Shown here: piece after piece, positions 26,884 to 36,906 of the stretch
How positions within the stretch are numbered: position 1 is the first letter of the stretch
Layout: each line of letters starts with the position of its first letter
NCBI RefSeq assembly: GCF_900141815.1
Contig: NZ_FQYR01000003.1
Span: forward strand, 868,001 to 932,000
From: Rubritalea squalenifaciens DSM 18772
GTDB taxonomy: Bacteria; Verrucomicrobiota; Verrucomicrobiia; Verrucomicrobiales; Akkermansiaceae
Direction: 5' to 3'
DNA: 64,000 bases
The notes under the pieces: model-generated
The model's database searches: none
Seen by the model: the letters and a program-made list of their open reading frames with translations, nothing else
Told to the model about the DNA's origin: nothing
Made by a program: the position numbers and the translations under genes

Positions 26884-28182
26884 TCATTCTGAGGCTTGTT
26901 CGAATACCGAATAGCGTTCCATGAAATCCTGCAGGTCTTTCTCATTGGTGTAAGACTTCTGGACGTCCTCTCTGAGAAGTTCAGCATGGCGCCTCAATTC
27001 AGCTTGATACGCTGCCATTGTATCTACCTCTTTGAGACGAGCCAAGATATCGATCAGGCTCAAACTGACCGACTCCACTCCCCTAGCATTCTGCCTAATC
27101 TGGTGAAATGCAGCATCAAGTAATCCTGCATAGGTATAAGTCTTGGTCGCGACCCTCAGCACCCCGTTCTTGTCGTGCAACAATCCACCTGGTAACCCAC
27201 GCTCCACAATCTTCGTGATCACACCGCCCAGTTTATTGATACAGTTGATCGCCGTAAATGGATCATTCACTCCCGGTGACAAGGCTCTTACGGCTATCTC
27301 AACCAATTGATCGATCACAAACTCTACATCTTGGTCATCCGTCCTTTCCGGACCTTGCATAATTTCACGTCGAACGAGATCTCTACCAGCATCGAACTGA
27401 CTAGATTCACACCAAATCACGCCGAGCTTTTCACCCGGCAGCAAGTAATCACCAGGTTTGAAATCGATTTTCACCATAGCCTCATTTTCAGAGGCCCAAT
27501 CCAAAATATCCTCTAGTCCAATGGCCTGAATGTAGCCACCATCCTCACTCCTCACCTCTCTGAATTCGCCTGGCACCTCGCCCATCACCCCTGCGGACAA
27601 AGCATCCCTACGACTCTCTGGCAGTGCGCTCAGAGGGAAGAGTATATTGATCGTCTCATTCAATCTATCCGTAACATCCTGAATGATTCTAGGAGCTTGG
27701 ATAAAGGTGAACACATGATGAACGAAGGCTATCAAGAGCCCAAAACTCAACACCCCAAAAACTCCACCTGTGGTTACTGACAGTTGAGGGGTCCACCCCG
27801 AGTCTCCTCCCCTAACAGTAGCTGCAACCATCAAGCAGTAGATAAAGGTGCCTATGTAGCCACCCAAAACCCACTTTGTCTGAGGGTGACGCATGAAATT
27901 CCTTATCAAGCGAGGTCCGAACTGGCTGGAGGCTGAAGACAAAACAACCATGGTGATCGAAAATACAACACCTGCTACCGTAATAGCAGACGCGGCTACC
28001 GTCGTTAATATAGCTCTCGCACCAGCAGGATCAGTCAGCTCCCACCCCAGCTCATGGTAGTAGTAAACATCCACTCGCTGCATCACATAGCCCAGTAGCA
28101 GTGCAACAAGAACCATCAGTGAAGGCACAAACCAAAAGCTATGCCTCAGCTGATTGATGAAGTGGGCAATCTTTACGTACAT
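26884..28182 (-). CDS. DUF2254 family membrane protein
   Basis: 432 residues. Four hydrophobic segments in the first 165 residues (about 18-35, 60-85, 106-125, 140-160), then a long cytosolic domain with DVTDRLNETINILF, EFVIDQLVEIAVRALSPGVNDPFTAINCI, and YTYAGLLDAAFHQIRQNARG, all typical of DUF2254 predicted membrane proteins. The ALSPGVNDPFTA block is the strongest family mark. No function is established. It is 87 bases upstream of the aminopeptidase gene in the same direction and divergent from the trehalose module. Confidence 0.88.
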   Translation of the reverse strand: MYVKIAHFINQLRHSFWFVPSLMVLVALLLGYVMQRVDVYYYHELGWELTDPAGARAILTTVAASAITVAGVVFSITMVVLSSASSQFGPRLIRNFMRHPQTKWVLGGYIGTFIYCLMVAATVRGGDSGWTPQLSVTTGGVFGVLSFGLLIAFVHHVFTFIQAPRIIQDVTDRLNETINILFPLSALPESRRDALSAGVMGEVPGEFREVRSEDGGYIQAIGLEDILDWASENEAMVKIDFKPGDYLLPGEKLGVIWCESSQFDAGRDLVRREIMQGPERTDDQDVEFVIDQLVEIAVRALSPGVNDPFTAINCINKLGGVITKIVERGLPGGLLHDKNGVLRVATKTYTYAGLLDAAFHQIRQNARGVESVSLSLIDILARLKEVDTMAAYQAELRRHAELLREDVQKSYTNEKDLQDFMERYSVFEQASE

Positions 28183-28305
28183 AGTGGCAGGCTAACACAC
28201 TTTATTATCAGATTCAGCCCCCAACTAATTGATTTTTACTTAGAAACATTTGCTCTCTCAAAAAGATTTCTTTGAAAAATCTCAAAAAGTACTCATGCTA
28301 AGATC

Positions 28306-30501
28306 ATGTGTATGCTTACGCTCGTCTCTAACAGACTACCAGTCCGTATCAAAGAAAATGGAGAAGCTGAACGTACCACCGGAGGGCTAGCCTCAGCCTT
28401 GGCTGGTGCCGACTTGGACGGCGACTATACCTGGATAGGCTGGAGTGGCGGCAGCAAGGAGGACATTTCCGACCTCAAGAATTACGAAAGCACCTTACAA
28501 AAAGTTGGAGTAAGTCCGGTTTTACTCAGTCAGGAAGATATCGATGGCTATTATGAAGGCTATGCCAATTCCACCCTCTGGCCTCTCCTGCACTACATGA
28601 CTGGTAGAGCCCGGTTCAACACAGACTGGATGCCTGTCTACCGCAGAGTCAACCAGACGTTTGCCGAAACCATTGCCAAACACAGCTCCAAGAACGGTCA
28701 GGTCTGGATTCATGACTACCACCTCTTCTTACTCCCCAAAATGCTCCGTAAGCTCAGGCCAGATCTCAAGATCGGTTTCTTTTTGCATACCCCCTTCCCT
28801 TCCAGCGAAATTTTCAGAGCCCTGCCAGAACGTGATGAAATTCTCTCAGGTCTCTTGGGCTGTGATTTGATAGGCTTTCACACTTTTGGCTACCTGCGCC
28901 ACTTTCGTTCCTCCCTGCTGAGAATCCTGGGACTTGAGGGAGACGCCGAGAGTTTATGGCAGGGAAACCGCGAGGTCCGTTTTGGCGTGTACCCGATTGG
29001 CCACAACCGTGCTGGCTTTCACACGGCCATGAAGAGCAAACAGTACGAGGAGGCTCTCGACTTGCACAACCAACACCTCAATGGCGGCAAACTCATCCTC
29101 AGTGTCGAACGCCTGGACTACACCAAAGGTGTTCCCCAAAAACTAGCAGCGATCAGGCACTACCTGAAGAACAACCCCGAGATGCGCTCCAAGGTGAATT
29201 TCGTGATCATAGCCGTACCCTCACGCAAAGGTGTCCATGAATACGATGTTCTGACTGAAAAGGTTCAGCGTGAAGTCGGAGCAATCAACGGCGAGTTCGG
29301 CGAGGTCGGTCATTCACCGATTCAATTCCTGCATCGGGGATTTCCCATGGAGGAACTTGCCGCACTCTATGCCCTGGCTGACGTCTGCCTTGTGACCCCA
29401 ATCGTCGACGGGATGAATCTCGTAGCCAAGGAATACATCGACTGTAAGCGAGCCAAGTATGGAGCACGCCCGGGGGCGCTTATATTAAGCGAATTTGCCG
29501 GTGCAGCCCAAGAGATGTCTCATGCTGTCTTGGTCAATCCACACAACACGGTGGGTGTCGCCGAAGCGATGGAGCATGCTCTCGCCATGTCTGATGATGA
29601 GATGTGCTCCCGTGTACGAGCCATGCAGGACCGCCTGGAGCGTAACGACGCAGGAGCTTGGGCTAAACGTTTTCTGGGAGACCTAGCCACTGATCCCAGA
29701 GAGGAGACAAACGGAATCGCTGCGGCCAACCTCAAGGGTGTAAGAATGGATATTCTTGAACACATCAATGCTGGCAAGAAAGCCGCCATATTCATGGACT
29801 ATGATGGCACTCTGAGAGAATTCACCGATCGACCTCAAGATGCTATTCCTGACGAGGCGCTATGTTCCTTACTCGATCAGTTGGGCAATCATCCAAACTT
29901 GGAAATAGCCATTATCAGTGGACGCCCGTTGGAGTTCCTCGAACAACATCTAGGACACCTGAATGTCAGTCTAGTCGCTGAGCACGGCTATCGATGGAAG
30001 CTCGTTGACCAGGGGGAATGGCAAATGGTCGACTCCCGGGTCGACACTTCCTGGAAAGAAGTTGTACTACCCCATCTGGAAGCTGCAGTAACCTTGACCC
30101 CGGGTTCCGAAATCGAAAACAAAAAGTCATCAATCGTGTGGCACTACCGGCAAGCCGATCCAGAATTTGGCTTATGGAGAGCCAAGGGACTCCTCTCAGA
30201 GCTCACCTCGATCACCGCCAGCCTTCCGGTCAGTGTGCATCACGGTCAAAAGATCGTAGAAATTGCCAGCCAGTTCGTCAATAAAGGCGCTGCAGTGGAT
30301 CACCTATTAGAACATTGGAAACCTGAAGTCGCGCTCGCTTGTGGAGACGACCAGACTGATGAAACTATGTTTTCCCTCCATCCGAAGGAGATTGATCACT
30401 TCCACACGATCAAAGTGGGTACTGGGGCTACACGGGCAGAGCACCGCACCGACATCAAAGGCCTGAGAAAATTGCTAGAAAATTTATCCAAAAGCCTCTA
30501 A
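28306..30501 (+). CDS. otsA/otsB: Bifunctional trehalose-6-phosphate synthase / trehalose-phosphatase
   Basis: 731 residues (or 729 from ATG 28312, which begins [11 protein letters not shown]). The N-terminal GT20 domain (about 1-460) shows [47 protein letters not shown] and [14 protein letters not shown]; it joins UDP- or GDP-glucose with glucose-6-phosphate. The C-terminal HAD phosphatase (about 485-731) has DYDGTL (Asp nucleophile near 496), ISGRP, AEHGYRW and [11 protein letters not shown]; it dephosphorylates trehalose-6-phosphate. The fused architecture is the yeast/plant-like type. The GH15 gene follows by 27 bases. Role: compatible solute production. Confidence 0.95.
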   Translation: MCMLTLVSNRLPVRIKENGEAERTTGGLASALAGADLDGDYTWIGWSGGSKEDISDLKNYESTLQKVGVSPVLLSQEDIDGYYEGYANSTLWPLLHYMTGRARFNTDWMPVYRRVNQTFAETIAKHSSKNGQVWIHDYHLFLLPKMLRKLRPDLKIGFFLHTPFPSSEIFRALPERDEILSGLLGCDLIGFHTFGYLRHFRSSLLRILGLEGDAESLWQGNREVRFGVYPIGHNRAGFHTAMKSKQYEEALDLHNQHLNGGKLILSVERLDYTKGVPQKLAAIRHYLKNNPEMRSKVNFVIIAVPSRKGVHEYDVLTEKVQREVGAINGEFGEVGHSPIQFLHRGFPMEELAALYALADVCLVTPIVDGMNLVAKEYIDCKRAKYGARPGALILSEFAGAAQEMSHAVLVNPHNTVGVAEAMEHALAMSDDEMCSRVRAMQDRLERNDAGAWAKRFLGDLATDPREETNGIAAANLKGVRMDILEHINAGKKAAIFMDYDGTLREFTDRPQDAIPDEALCSLLDQLGNHPNLEIAIISGRPLEFLEQHLGHLNVSLVAEHGYRWKLVDQGEWQMVDSRVDTSWKEVVLPHLEAAVTLTPGSEIENKKSSIVWHYRQADPEFGLWRAKGLLSELTSITASLPVSVHHGQKIVEIASQFVNKGAAVDHLLEHWKPEVALACGDDQTDETMFSLHPKEIDHFHTIKVGTGATRAEHRTDIKGLRKLLENLSKSL

Positions 30502-30528
30502 CATAGATAATCCCACCTCTTTTTTACT

Positions 30529-32373
30529 ATGGATCTATCCTCTGACTACCACCATGGCATCATCGGCAATGGGCGCACATGTGCCATTATTGATGCCGAC
30601 TCATCAATCGTCTTTTCCTGCATGCCTGATTTCGACTCAGGCACCATCTTTGCCAAGATGCTGGATGAGAAAAAAGGCGGTCACTTCACCATTCGTATGC
30701 AGTCAGGCAAAATAGTCTCTCAAGAATATGAGAAAAACACGGGGATTCTTAAGACTGTTTTCAAAGGAAAATCTGGATCGTTCGAACTGATTGATTTCAT
30801 GCCTCGCTATTCCTGGGACGGCCGTTCCGGGACCAAGAAAGAAGTATCGGCAGATATCGTGCGTGTGCTCAAGCCGTTGAGCGGAAATCCCGAAATCATC
30901 GTCGACTATAATCCACAACTTGAATATGCCCGCTTCAACACGAAATCCTTCAAGTTCGGGCGTAATCGAATCAAAACTACTACCGGAGGCACCTGTCCCA
31001 GTGGCAAAACCATTTATGAGTCTTGTTACCTCTATTCCAGCATTGCCTCTGACAAGATCCTCAAGAAAGAGGCTTTTAAGCTAACAGAGCAGAAATTCCT
31101 ACTTCTCAGTTATCATGACAAAGTCATCTCTCCTGATGAAGAACGCGTGGAACTCATGCTACAGCGAACCCGCTCCTACTGGTTACTTTGGTCTGCACGA
31201 ACTCACCGCTGCGATCAATATAGTGAGGAAATCCTTCGCAGTGCCATTACCCTGAAAATGCTTCAATTCTCCCCAACGGGAGCCGTGGTAGCCGCGGCCA
31301 CCACCTCGCTACCTGAAACCATCGGGGAAGAGAGAAATTGGGATTACCGTTTCTGCTGGATTCGAGACGGTTCCATGACCGTCGACGTACTCAATCGCAT
31401 CGGGCATCCGTCCATGGCCGGAAGCTTCATCCACTGGGTCATGGAGACCGTTCCCACGAAAGACGATGCACTGCAGATTATGTATGGTATCCGAGGTGAG
31501 AAAACCCTGACGGAGGAAGCACTCGGCCACCTCGAAGGCTATCAAGGCTCGTCCCCCGTAAGAATAGGTAATGCTGCTTATCACCAACAACAGCATGATA
31601 TCTACGGCATTCTCATGGATCTCATCTACAAGGAGCTCATTCAACATGACTTGGGAGATAGGCATCCGGCCCCCGAAACTTTGGATCAGCTGTGGACCCG
31701 GGTACGCTCTATCGTCAAAACAGTTGGTGAGTTCTGGAAAGATCCGGATCGTGGCATATGGGAAATTCGAGGAGAGGCTAAACACTTCGTCTTCTCCAAA
31801 GTGCTCTGTTGGGTTGCTGTCGACCGTGCGATCAAGATTGGCAACATGCTCAAGAAGTATGACTGGGCGAAGCAACATGAGGCGCTGCGTGATGAAATCC
31901 ATAACGATATCTGCACCAAGGGCTGGAGTAAGAAAAAGAAAGCCTTTACCCAGGTATACGGCAGTGACGACCTGGACTCAGCAAACCTCCTGATGGCGGA
32001 CTACGGCTTCATTGATCCAATGGACAAGCGCTTTATATCCACGGTGGAGCAGAGTGAAAAAGAACTTTGCCGCGGCGGCCTGATGTATCGCTACAAGAAC
32101 CAGGATGACTTCGGCGAACCCTCCAGCGCCTTTACCGTCTGCTCATTCTGGATGGTCAAGGCACTCGCCCGCACAGGAAAACGCGCCCAGGCCCAGCGAA
32201 GATTCCGCCAGTTGCTGAAATTTGCCAACCCGAAAGGACTCTACGGTGAGGATCTGGATTTTAAAACCAAACGGCATCTGGGCAACTTCCCTCAAGCTTA
32301 CTCTCACCTGGCTCTGATTGATTGCGCCCTCGAGCTCTCCGAAGACTGCCACGACTACTTAATTGAAGAATAA
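30529..32373 (+). CDS. Glycoside hydrolase family 15 protein (glucoamylase/trehalase type)
   Basis: 614 residues, cytoplasmic (no signal peptide). GH15 layout: N-terminal beta-sandwich (about 1-240) with YHHGIIGNGRTCAIID and the (alpha/alpha)6 barrel. Visible family blocks are RNWDYRFCWIRDGSMTVDVL, SPVRIGNAAYHQQQHDIYG, WEIRGEAKHFVFSKVLCWVA and DDFGEPSSAFTVCSFWMV; the catalytic acids are expected in the GEA and GEP regions. Located 27 bases after the trehalose synthase fusion, it more likely acts on trehalose than on starch, as in mycobacterial GH15 trehalases; this is inference from context. Confidence 0.9.
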   Translation: MDLSSDYHHGIIGNGRTCAIIDADSSIVFSCMPDFDSGTIFAKMLDEKKGGHFTIRMQSGKIVSQEYEKNTGILKTVFKGKSGSFELIDFMPRYSWDGRSGTKKEVSADIVRVLKPLSGNPEIIVDYNPQLEYARFNTKSFKFGRNRIKTTTGGTCPSGKTIYESCYLYSSIASDKILKKEAFKLTEQKFLLLSYHDKVISPDEERVELMLQRTRSYWLLWSARTHRCDQYSEEILRSAITLKMLQFSPTGAVVAAATTSLPETIGEERNWDYRFCWIRDGSMTVDVLNRIGHPSMAGSFIHWVMETVPTKDDALQIMYGIRGEKTLTEEALGHLEGYQGSSPVRIGNAAYHQQQHDIYGILMDLIYKELIQHDLGDRHPAPETLDQLWTRVRSIVKTVGEFWKDPDRGIWEIRGEAKHFVFSKVLCWVAVDRAIKIGNMLKKYDWAKQHEALRDEIHNDICTKGWSKKKKAFTQVYGSDDLDSANLLMADYGFIDPMDKRFISTVEQSEKELCRGGLMYRYKNQDDFGEPSSAFTVCSFWMVKALARTGKRAQAQRRFRQLLKFANPKGLYGEDLDFKTKRHLGNFPQAYSHLALIDCALELSEDCHDYLIEE

Positions 32374-32403
32374 AAACGGGGTGAAGCTTAACGCTCCACC
32401 CCG
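32372..32403 (-). terminator. Terminator for gnd (minus strand)
   Basis: CGGGGTG (32377-32383) pairs with CACCCCG (32397-32403), extended by AGC/GCT around a short loop; on the minus strand it is followed by five T residues. It lies 28 bases beyond the gnd stop codon and abuts the GH15 stop. Confidence 0.82.
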
Positions 32404-32431
32404 CTGTAAACGTTCGTCAGATTAACCTCAA

Positions 32432-33865
32432 TTACTTGATGAGATCTGGCCAGTCTTCTGTGTGGAAGAACTCGCCTTCTGGCTTATCGATACGCTCGTA
32501 AGTGTGTGCACCGAAGAAGTCACGTTGCGCCTGAAGAAGGTTCGCAGGAAGACGCTCTGCACGATAAGCATCATAGTAGCTCAGGGAACCACCGAAAGAT
32601 GGTACTGGGATACCGTTGAGTGCAGCGATGGAGACCACTTCACGCCAGTCTTGCTGACCCTTGTTCAGGATTTCAGTGAAGAATGGAGCAAGCATGAGGT
32701 TCACGAGGTTTGGATTCTCTTCGTATGCCTCGGTGATGCGGTTGAGGAAGCGAGCACGGATAATGCAGCCACCACGCCAGATACGAGCGATCGCACCAAG
32801 GTCGAGGCTCCAGCCCTTGTCCTTGCCAACCTTGGCAATGAGGTCAAGACCCTGAGCGTAGGAAACGATCTTAGAAGCGTAGAGCGCGTTGCGCACCTTC
32901 TTCACGAGATCTTCCTTGCTGAGACCCTTGAGCTCGAAGCTCCAGTTGTTTGGACCTTCGAAGATCTGGGAAGCAGCCTTACGCTGGTCGCGCATGGAGG
33001 AGATGATACGTGCCTCTACAGAACCTGCAATGGTGGAGAATGGAACAGCCTGCTCAACGGAGCCCATCACGGTCCAGCGGCCTGTACCCTTCTGGCCAGC
33101 CTTGTCGACGATGAGGTCTACAATGTCTTTGCCTGTCTCAGGATCCTTCTGCTTGAAGATGTTTGCTGTGATCTCGATGAGGAAGGACTCAAGGTCACCC
33201 TCATTCCACTCAGCAAAGATGTCTGCGAGTTCCTCGTTGGAGAAGCCAGCAGCTTTGAAAATGTTGTAGGCTTCGCAGATAAGCTGCATGTCACCGTACT
33301 CGATACCATTGTGAACCATCTTTACGAAGTGACCTGCGCCACCTTCTCCGATGTGAGTCACACAAGGAACACCGTCTACCTTGGCAGAGATGCTCTCAAA
33401 AATAGGCTTCATCACTTCCCAAGTGGAAGTTGGGCCGCCTGGCATGATGGATGGGCCCTTAAGGGCGCCTTCTTCACCACCGGATACACCAGCACCGATG
33501 AAGCGAAGCCCCTTCTCGGAGAGCCACGCGTCACGACGCTCTGTGTCGGTCCAAAGGCTGTTACCACCGTCGATCACGATGTCACCTTCTTCGAGGTATG
33601 GAAGGAGTGATTCGATCACCTTGTCCACTGGACCACCAGCTTGCACCATGATCATCACCTTACGTGGGCGCTCAAGGCTTTGTACAAATTCTTCCAGTGT
33701 CTCACAACCTACGAGCTTCTTGCCTGGATTGTCGGCAATGAACTTCTCCATGGTGGAGGTGGTACGGTTGTAGACAGATACTGTGAATCCTCTGCTCTCA
33801 ACGTTGAGAACGAGGTTTTGTCCCATGACTGCAAGGCCGATCAGGCCGAAATCGCTTTTACTCAT
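32432..33865 (-). CDS. gnd: 6-phosphogluconate dehydrogenase, decarboxylating
   Basis: 477 residues, full-length long-type enzyme of the oxidative pentose-phosphate pathway: 6-phosphogluconate + NADP to ribulose-5-phosphate + CO2 + NADPH. The Rossmann start reads DFGLIGLAVMGQNLVLN, the conserved DIVIDGGNS follows near residue 98, the substrate loop GVSGGEEGAL near 128, and the catalytic Lys region GAGHFVKMVHNGIEYGDMQ near 180. The C-terminal GGSLSYYDAYRAERLPANL is typical. Monocistronic, divergent from pgsA with a 132-base spacer, terminated by a clear hairpin. Confidence 0.97.
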   Translation of the reverse strand: MSKSDFGLIGLAVMGQNLVLNVESRGFTVSVYNRTTSTMEKFIADNPGKKLVGCETLEEFVQSLERPRKVMIMVQAGGPVDKVIESLLPYLEEGDIVIDGGNSLWTDTERRDAWLSEKGLRFIGAGVSGGEEGALKGPSIMPGGPTSTWEVMKPIFESISAKVDGVPCVTHIGEGGAGHFVKMVHNGIEYGDMQLICEAYNIFKAAGFSNEELADIFAEWNEGDLESFLIEITANIFKQKDPETGKDIVDLIVDKAGQKGTGRWTVMGSVEQAVPFSTIAGSVEARIISSMRDQRKAASQIFEGPNNWSFELKGLSKEDLVKKVRNALYASKIVSYAQGLDLIAKVGKDKGWSLDLGAIARIWRGGCIIRARFLNRITEAYEENPNLVNLMLAPFFTEILNKGQQDWREVVSIAALNGIPVPSFGGSLSYYDAYRAERLPANLLQAQRDFFGAHTYERIDKPEGEFFHTEDWPDLIK

Positions 33866-33997
33866 AATTTTTTACCTTTTGGTCGGTGAAAATTGCCGCG
33901 GCATTATTCTCACATCGGCATGTTAAGCAACCCGAACCTGAAATTATGCCATGATTTGCGTCAAAAAACTTATTTTTAAAACATACTTCCACGCCGC

Positions 33998-34609
33998 ATG
34001 CCAATATGCAAAGTATCTCCAAGCGTGAATTTACCGAACTCCATCACCCTATTCCGACTCATCCTGACAGCCATTTTCATTGCCGTGGCCTCCTTTGATG
34101 CGCCTTGGGCATACACCGTTGCCCTCGTGAGTTTCATTATCGCCGCCATCTCCGATTGGCTCGACGGCTATTTGGCACGAAAGATGAACTTGGTCACAGC
34201 CCTTGGCAAGCTTCTCGACCCACTGGCCGACAAGGTCTTGGTAGCGGCTGGTTTCGTTTACCTTTCCAAAATGAATTTCTGCCCGGTCTGGGTGACCTGC
34301 CTCATTATTGCCCGTGAGTTCATGGTGACAGGCCTACGCCAGATTGCGGTGGAGAAAGGCGTGGTCATTGCGGCGGACCGTCTCGGCAAATGGAAGACCA
34401 CCTTCCAACTGGTTTTCATTATAGGCACCCTGACCCATCTTGCCTTTAAGACACTGAATCCTGAAAATCCGCTTGTCTATTTCTTCCAGTTCCTTTCCAG
34501 TCCCGCCACTTATGTGATCCCTGCTACCCTCTGGATAGCTGTGGCTCTGACACTCATTTCCGGCTATAATTACATCTACAAGAATCGTAGCCTTCTGAAA
34601 AACAACTAA
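33998..34609 (+). CDS. pgsA: CDP-diacylglycerol-glycerol-3-phosphate 3-phosphatidyltransferase
   Basis: 203 residues with four to six hydrophobic segments. The CDP-alcohol phosphotransferase signature D-G-x2-A-R-x8-G-x3-D-x3-D is visible as WLDGYLARKMNL then ALGKLLDPLADK. N-terminal NLPNSITLFRLIL and the later ARE-FMVTGLRQIA block are specific to PgsA. It makes phosphatidylglycerophosphate in the inner membrane. The next gene, nagA, begins 16 bases after the stop, implying co-transcription although the pathways are unrelated. Confidence 0.94.
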   Translation: MPICKVSPSVNLPNSITLFRLILTAIFIAVASFDAPWAYTVALVSFIIAAISDWLDGYLARKMNLVTALGKLLDPLADKVLVAAGFVYLSKMNFCPVWVTCLIIAREFMVTGLRQIAVEKGVVIAADRLGKWKTTFQLVFIIGTLTHLAFKTLNPENPLVYFFQFLSSPATYVIPATLWIAVALTLISGYNYIYKNRSLLKNN

Positions 34610-34625
34610 ATCAACTCTGCCACGT

Positions 34626-35768
34626 ATGAGCACTCTCATCAAAAATACACACATCATCTCCCCGGAGGTCGAAATCGAGAACGGCGCCATTCTTATCGAG
34701 AACGGAGTCATCAAGGCTGTATTCAAAGCAGGCGATTCACTGCCTGACGCCGATACCGTTTATGATGCTGAAGGTAATTATTCCTTCCCAGGCTTCATCG
34801 ATATCCACGCTCACGGTGCAGATACCAAAGACGTGTGTGATAACGACGTAGAGAGCATCCGCCACATCGCCAAGAAGAAGCTTGAGGAAGGTGTCACTAC
34901 CTGGCTCCCAACTACCCTCACCCAGCCACAGGCCAAGCTCCTTGAGATCGCTGGCAAGTGCGCTGAGTACATGGCTAAGCAAGAGTTCGCCAAGACTCCA
35001 GGTCTTCACGTTGAGGGTCCATTCATCAATGTTTCCAAGGCAGGAGCTCAGAACCCTGAGTTCGTCCGCAAGCCCAACCTCGACGAGCTACTCGAAATCC
35101 ATGAGATCGCCCCGGCTCGCCTCTTCTCCATCGCACCTTGCGTAGAGAACGCCTGTGAAGTGATCGCTGGCGCCAAGGCCAAAGGCATCCATTCTTCTGC
35201 AGCCCACACGGAAGCCACCTACGCTCAGGTCATGGACGCTAAGGACGCTGGTCTAACCCACCTCACCCACTACGGCAATGCTATGACTGGCCTTCACCAC
35301 CGTGAAATCGGCATGGTCGGCGCCGGACTGATCGATGATGATCTGAAGATCGAACTCATCTGTGACGGCATCCACCTTGCCCCGGACTTCCTCAAGACAA
35401 TCTTCAAGCTCAAGCCAATCGAGCAGCTCATCATGATCACCGACTCCATGGCTGGTTCCTGGATCGAAAACGGCGAGTGCCAGCTCGGCGGTCTCGACGT
35501 GATCGTAGAGAACAACGTGGCACGCCTCAAGGAAGGTGGTGCTCTAGCAGGCTCCGCTCTTCGCTACGATCAAGGTGTAGGCCTCGTCGCTGACCTCATC
35601 GATCTCCCACTGACAGAGATCGTCAAGGCCACTTCTTGGAACCAGGCTCAGTCTCTCGGACTTGAGAACCACGGCAAGATCGAGCCAGGCTTCACTGGTG
35701 ACATCGCCATCCTCGACAAGAGCTTCCACTCCGTCGCCACCTTCGTCGACGGTGAGCAGCGTTTCTAA
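34626..35768 (+). CDS. nagA: N-acetylglucosamine-6-phosphate deacetylase
   Basis: 380 residues, amidohydrolase superfamily. It deacetylates GlcNAc-6-phosphate in amino-sugar recycling. Metal and substrate motifs: FIDIHAHGADTKDV near residue 58, LHVEGPFIN near 125 with the metal Glu, SAAHTEATYAQ near 190, LTHYGNAMTGLHHREIG near 212, and the catalytic Asp in MITDSMAG near 272. The N- and C-terminal beta-sandwich strands end with GDIAILDKSF. nagB is not adjacent. A strong terminator follows 32 bases after the stop. Confidence 0.95.
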   Translation: MSTLIKNTHIISPEVEIENGAILIENGVIKAVFKAGDSLPDADTVYDAEGNYSFPGFIDIHAHGADTKDVCDNDVESIRHIAKKKLEEGVTTWLPTTLTQPQAKLLEIAGKCAEYMAKQEFAKTPGLHVEGPFINVSKAGAQNPEFVRKPNLDELLEIHEIAPARLFSIAPCVENACEVIAGAKAKGIHSSAAHTEATYAQVMDAKDAGLTHLTHYGNAMTGLHHREIGMVGAGLIDDDLKIELICDGIHLAPDFLKTIFKLKPIEQLIMITDSMAGSWIENGECQLGGLDVIVENNVARLKEGGALAGSALRYDQGVGLVADLIDLPLTEIVKATSWNQAQSLGLENHGKIEPGFTGDIAILDKSFHSVATFVDGEQRF

Positions 35769-35800
35769 GAGCCTATTAGGCCATAGACAAATTTACACAA

Positions 35801-35833
35801 AAACCTCAGGGCGACCGTCCTGAGGTTTTTTTA
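35801..35833 (+). terminator. Rho-independent terminator after nagA
   Basis: AAACCTCAGG / CCTGAGGTTT stem (10 bp) with an 8-base loop followed by a T-run. Confidence 0.93.
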
Positions 35834-35916
35834 TTTTAATTATGCACCAACAATGCCCTCACAGAAGTTTCGCCAATTCACCCAGAGCTACTAATTCATA
35901 CTAACAGTAGCTATAA

Positions 35917-35951
35917 ACAAAGAACCGCCTTCTATTAATAAAGAAGACGGT
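35917..35951 (-). terminator. Possible terminator of the sigma/FecR/PEP-CTERM operon
   Basis: ACCGCCTTCT (35924-35933) and AGAAGACGGT (35942-35951) form a 9-of-10 bp stem with an 8-base loop. On the minus strand it is followed by TTCTTTGTTT, a broken T-run, 75 bases past the PEP-CTERM stop codon. Confidence 0.45.
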
Positions 35952-36025
35952 CCTGAAAACATACCGATACTATGTATATAGATAAATGAATACCGCAGTA
36001 GTATCCCTTAAAACTCGGGGTTTAT

Positions 36026-36886
36026 TTAAGCCCTACGTCTTCTCAAGAGCAGACCTAGAGCACAAATAGAGACCAAAGCGCTTGTGCTTGGCTCAGGAAT
36101 TGCAGAAGTAACAATGACAGTTCCTCCATTGTTGATGAAATTGAGTCCGAGCGCATCCAGATCAGTTCCTGTGTAGGTTCCGACAGCGATACTATTACCA
36201 TCAGCAACAAGTGAACCCGATCCGAAAGTCAGCACCTGGTCGACAATCAGTTCTGAGGTCCCGTTGATGTTCAGAGTTCCGCCGAATATCACGTCCGAAT
36301 CAAAGTCTAACACCATACTATCATTCACATTCATGATACCAGTGTATCCAGCTGTTTGAGTGAATGCCACGGCACGGCTAGCGCCGTCACTACCAGTCTC
36401 GTAGTGGATGTCCAGACCACCACTACCACTCAATACCGAGTCGATAGTGAGTCGAACACCTGAGTTCGCCATGTCTATCACTGAACTAGAGTTCACTATG
36501 AATCTTGTCGCCTCTAGGGTAGCAGAACTGGAACTGTTCGCTCCTAATGAAAGACGGCCGCCATTAAGAATGAAATCACCATTAACAGTCGCAGTGGTAT
36601 TATTGCTGTTCTTCATCAATGCTCGTGTCCCTGTGACTACCTCAAGACTATCGCCACCGAATGTGGAAGATGCACCGCTTGCTGAAATTCGGAATCTGTC
36701 AGTTCCACCCAAAGCACTAACATAATGATTGCCGGAACTTGGAGCACCTTCTGGGCTTCCCCACATAGCTGCATTCCAGTCGATATTATCTACCGTTTGT
36801 GTGATGACTGCGCCATTCACCTGGCTTACACCTACCATCACGATGAGACTAGCTAGTGTCAGAGGGTTGTATTTTATGTTTTTCAT
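36026..36886 (-). CDS. PEP-CTERM sorting domain protein with beta-solenoid-like repeats
   Basis: 286 residues. Signal peptide (about 1-25), then a Ser/Thr/Gly/Asn-rich beta-strand region resembling autotransporter-associated strand repeats (TVNGDFILNGGRLSLG, FGGTLNINGTSELIVDQVLTF in pieces). The C-terminus is a PEP-CTERM tail: IPEPSTSALVSIC, a hydrophobic helix and terminal RRRR. Such tails are processed by exosortase and serve extracellular-matrix proteins in bacteria making exopolysaccharide. No exosortase gene is in the window. It is last in a three-gene run with ECF sigma and FecR-LamG, 20 bases after the latter, so it is the likely regulated output. Confidence 0.88.
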   Translation of the reverse strand: MKNIKYNPLTLASLIVMVGVSQVNGAVITQTVDNIDWNAAMWGSPEGAPSSGNHYVSALGGTDRFRISASGASSTFGGDSLEVVTGTRALMKNSNNTTATVNGDFILNGGRLSLGANSSSSATLEATRFIVNSSSVIDMANSGVRLTIDSVLSGSGGLDIHYETGSDGASRAVAFTQTAGYTGIMNVNDSMVLDFDSDVIFGGTLNINGTSELIVDQVLTFGSGSLVADGNSIAVGTYTGTDLDALGLNFINNGGTVIVTSAIPEPSTSALVSICALGLLLRRRRA

Positions 36887-36906
36887 TTTGTGTGTTTTTT
36901 TCAGAT

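Noticed and set aside
28274-28291. A-rich string near otsA that recurs almost identically at 45945-45963, plus AGATTT/AAATCT inverted repeat at 28265-28283
   Set aside because: Low-complexity A-runs with TCTC; no consistent promoter spacing at the two places, so chance similarity is likely.
32462-33610. Long plus-strand frame of 382 codons antisense to gnd
   Set aside because: It lies entirely over the clear gnd gene and has no family-like sequence; long antisense frames arise from codon bias.
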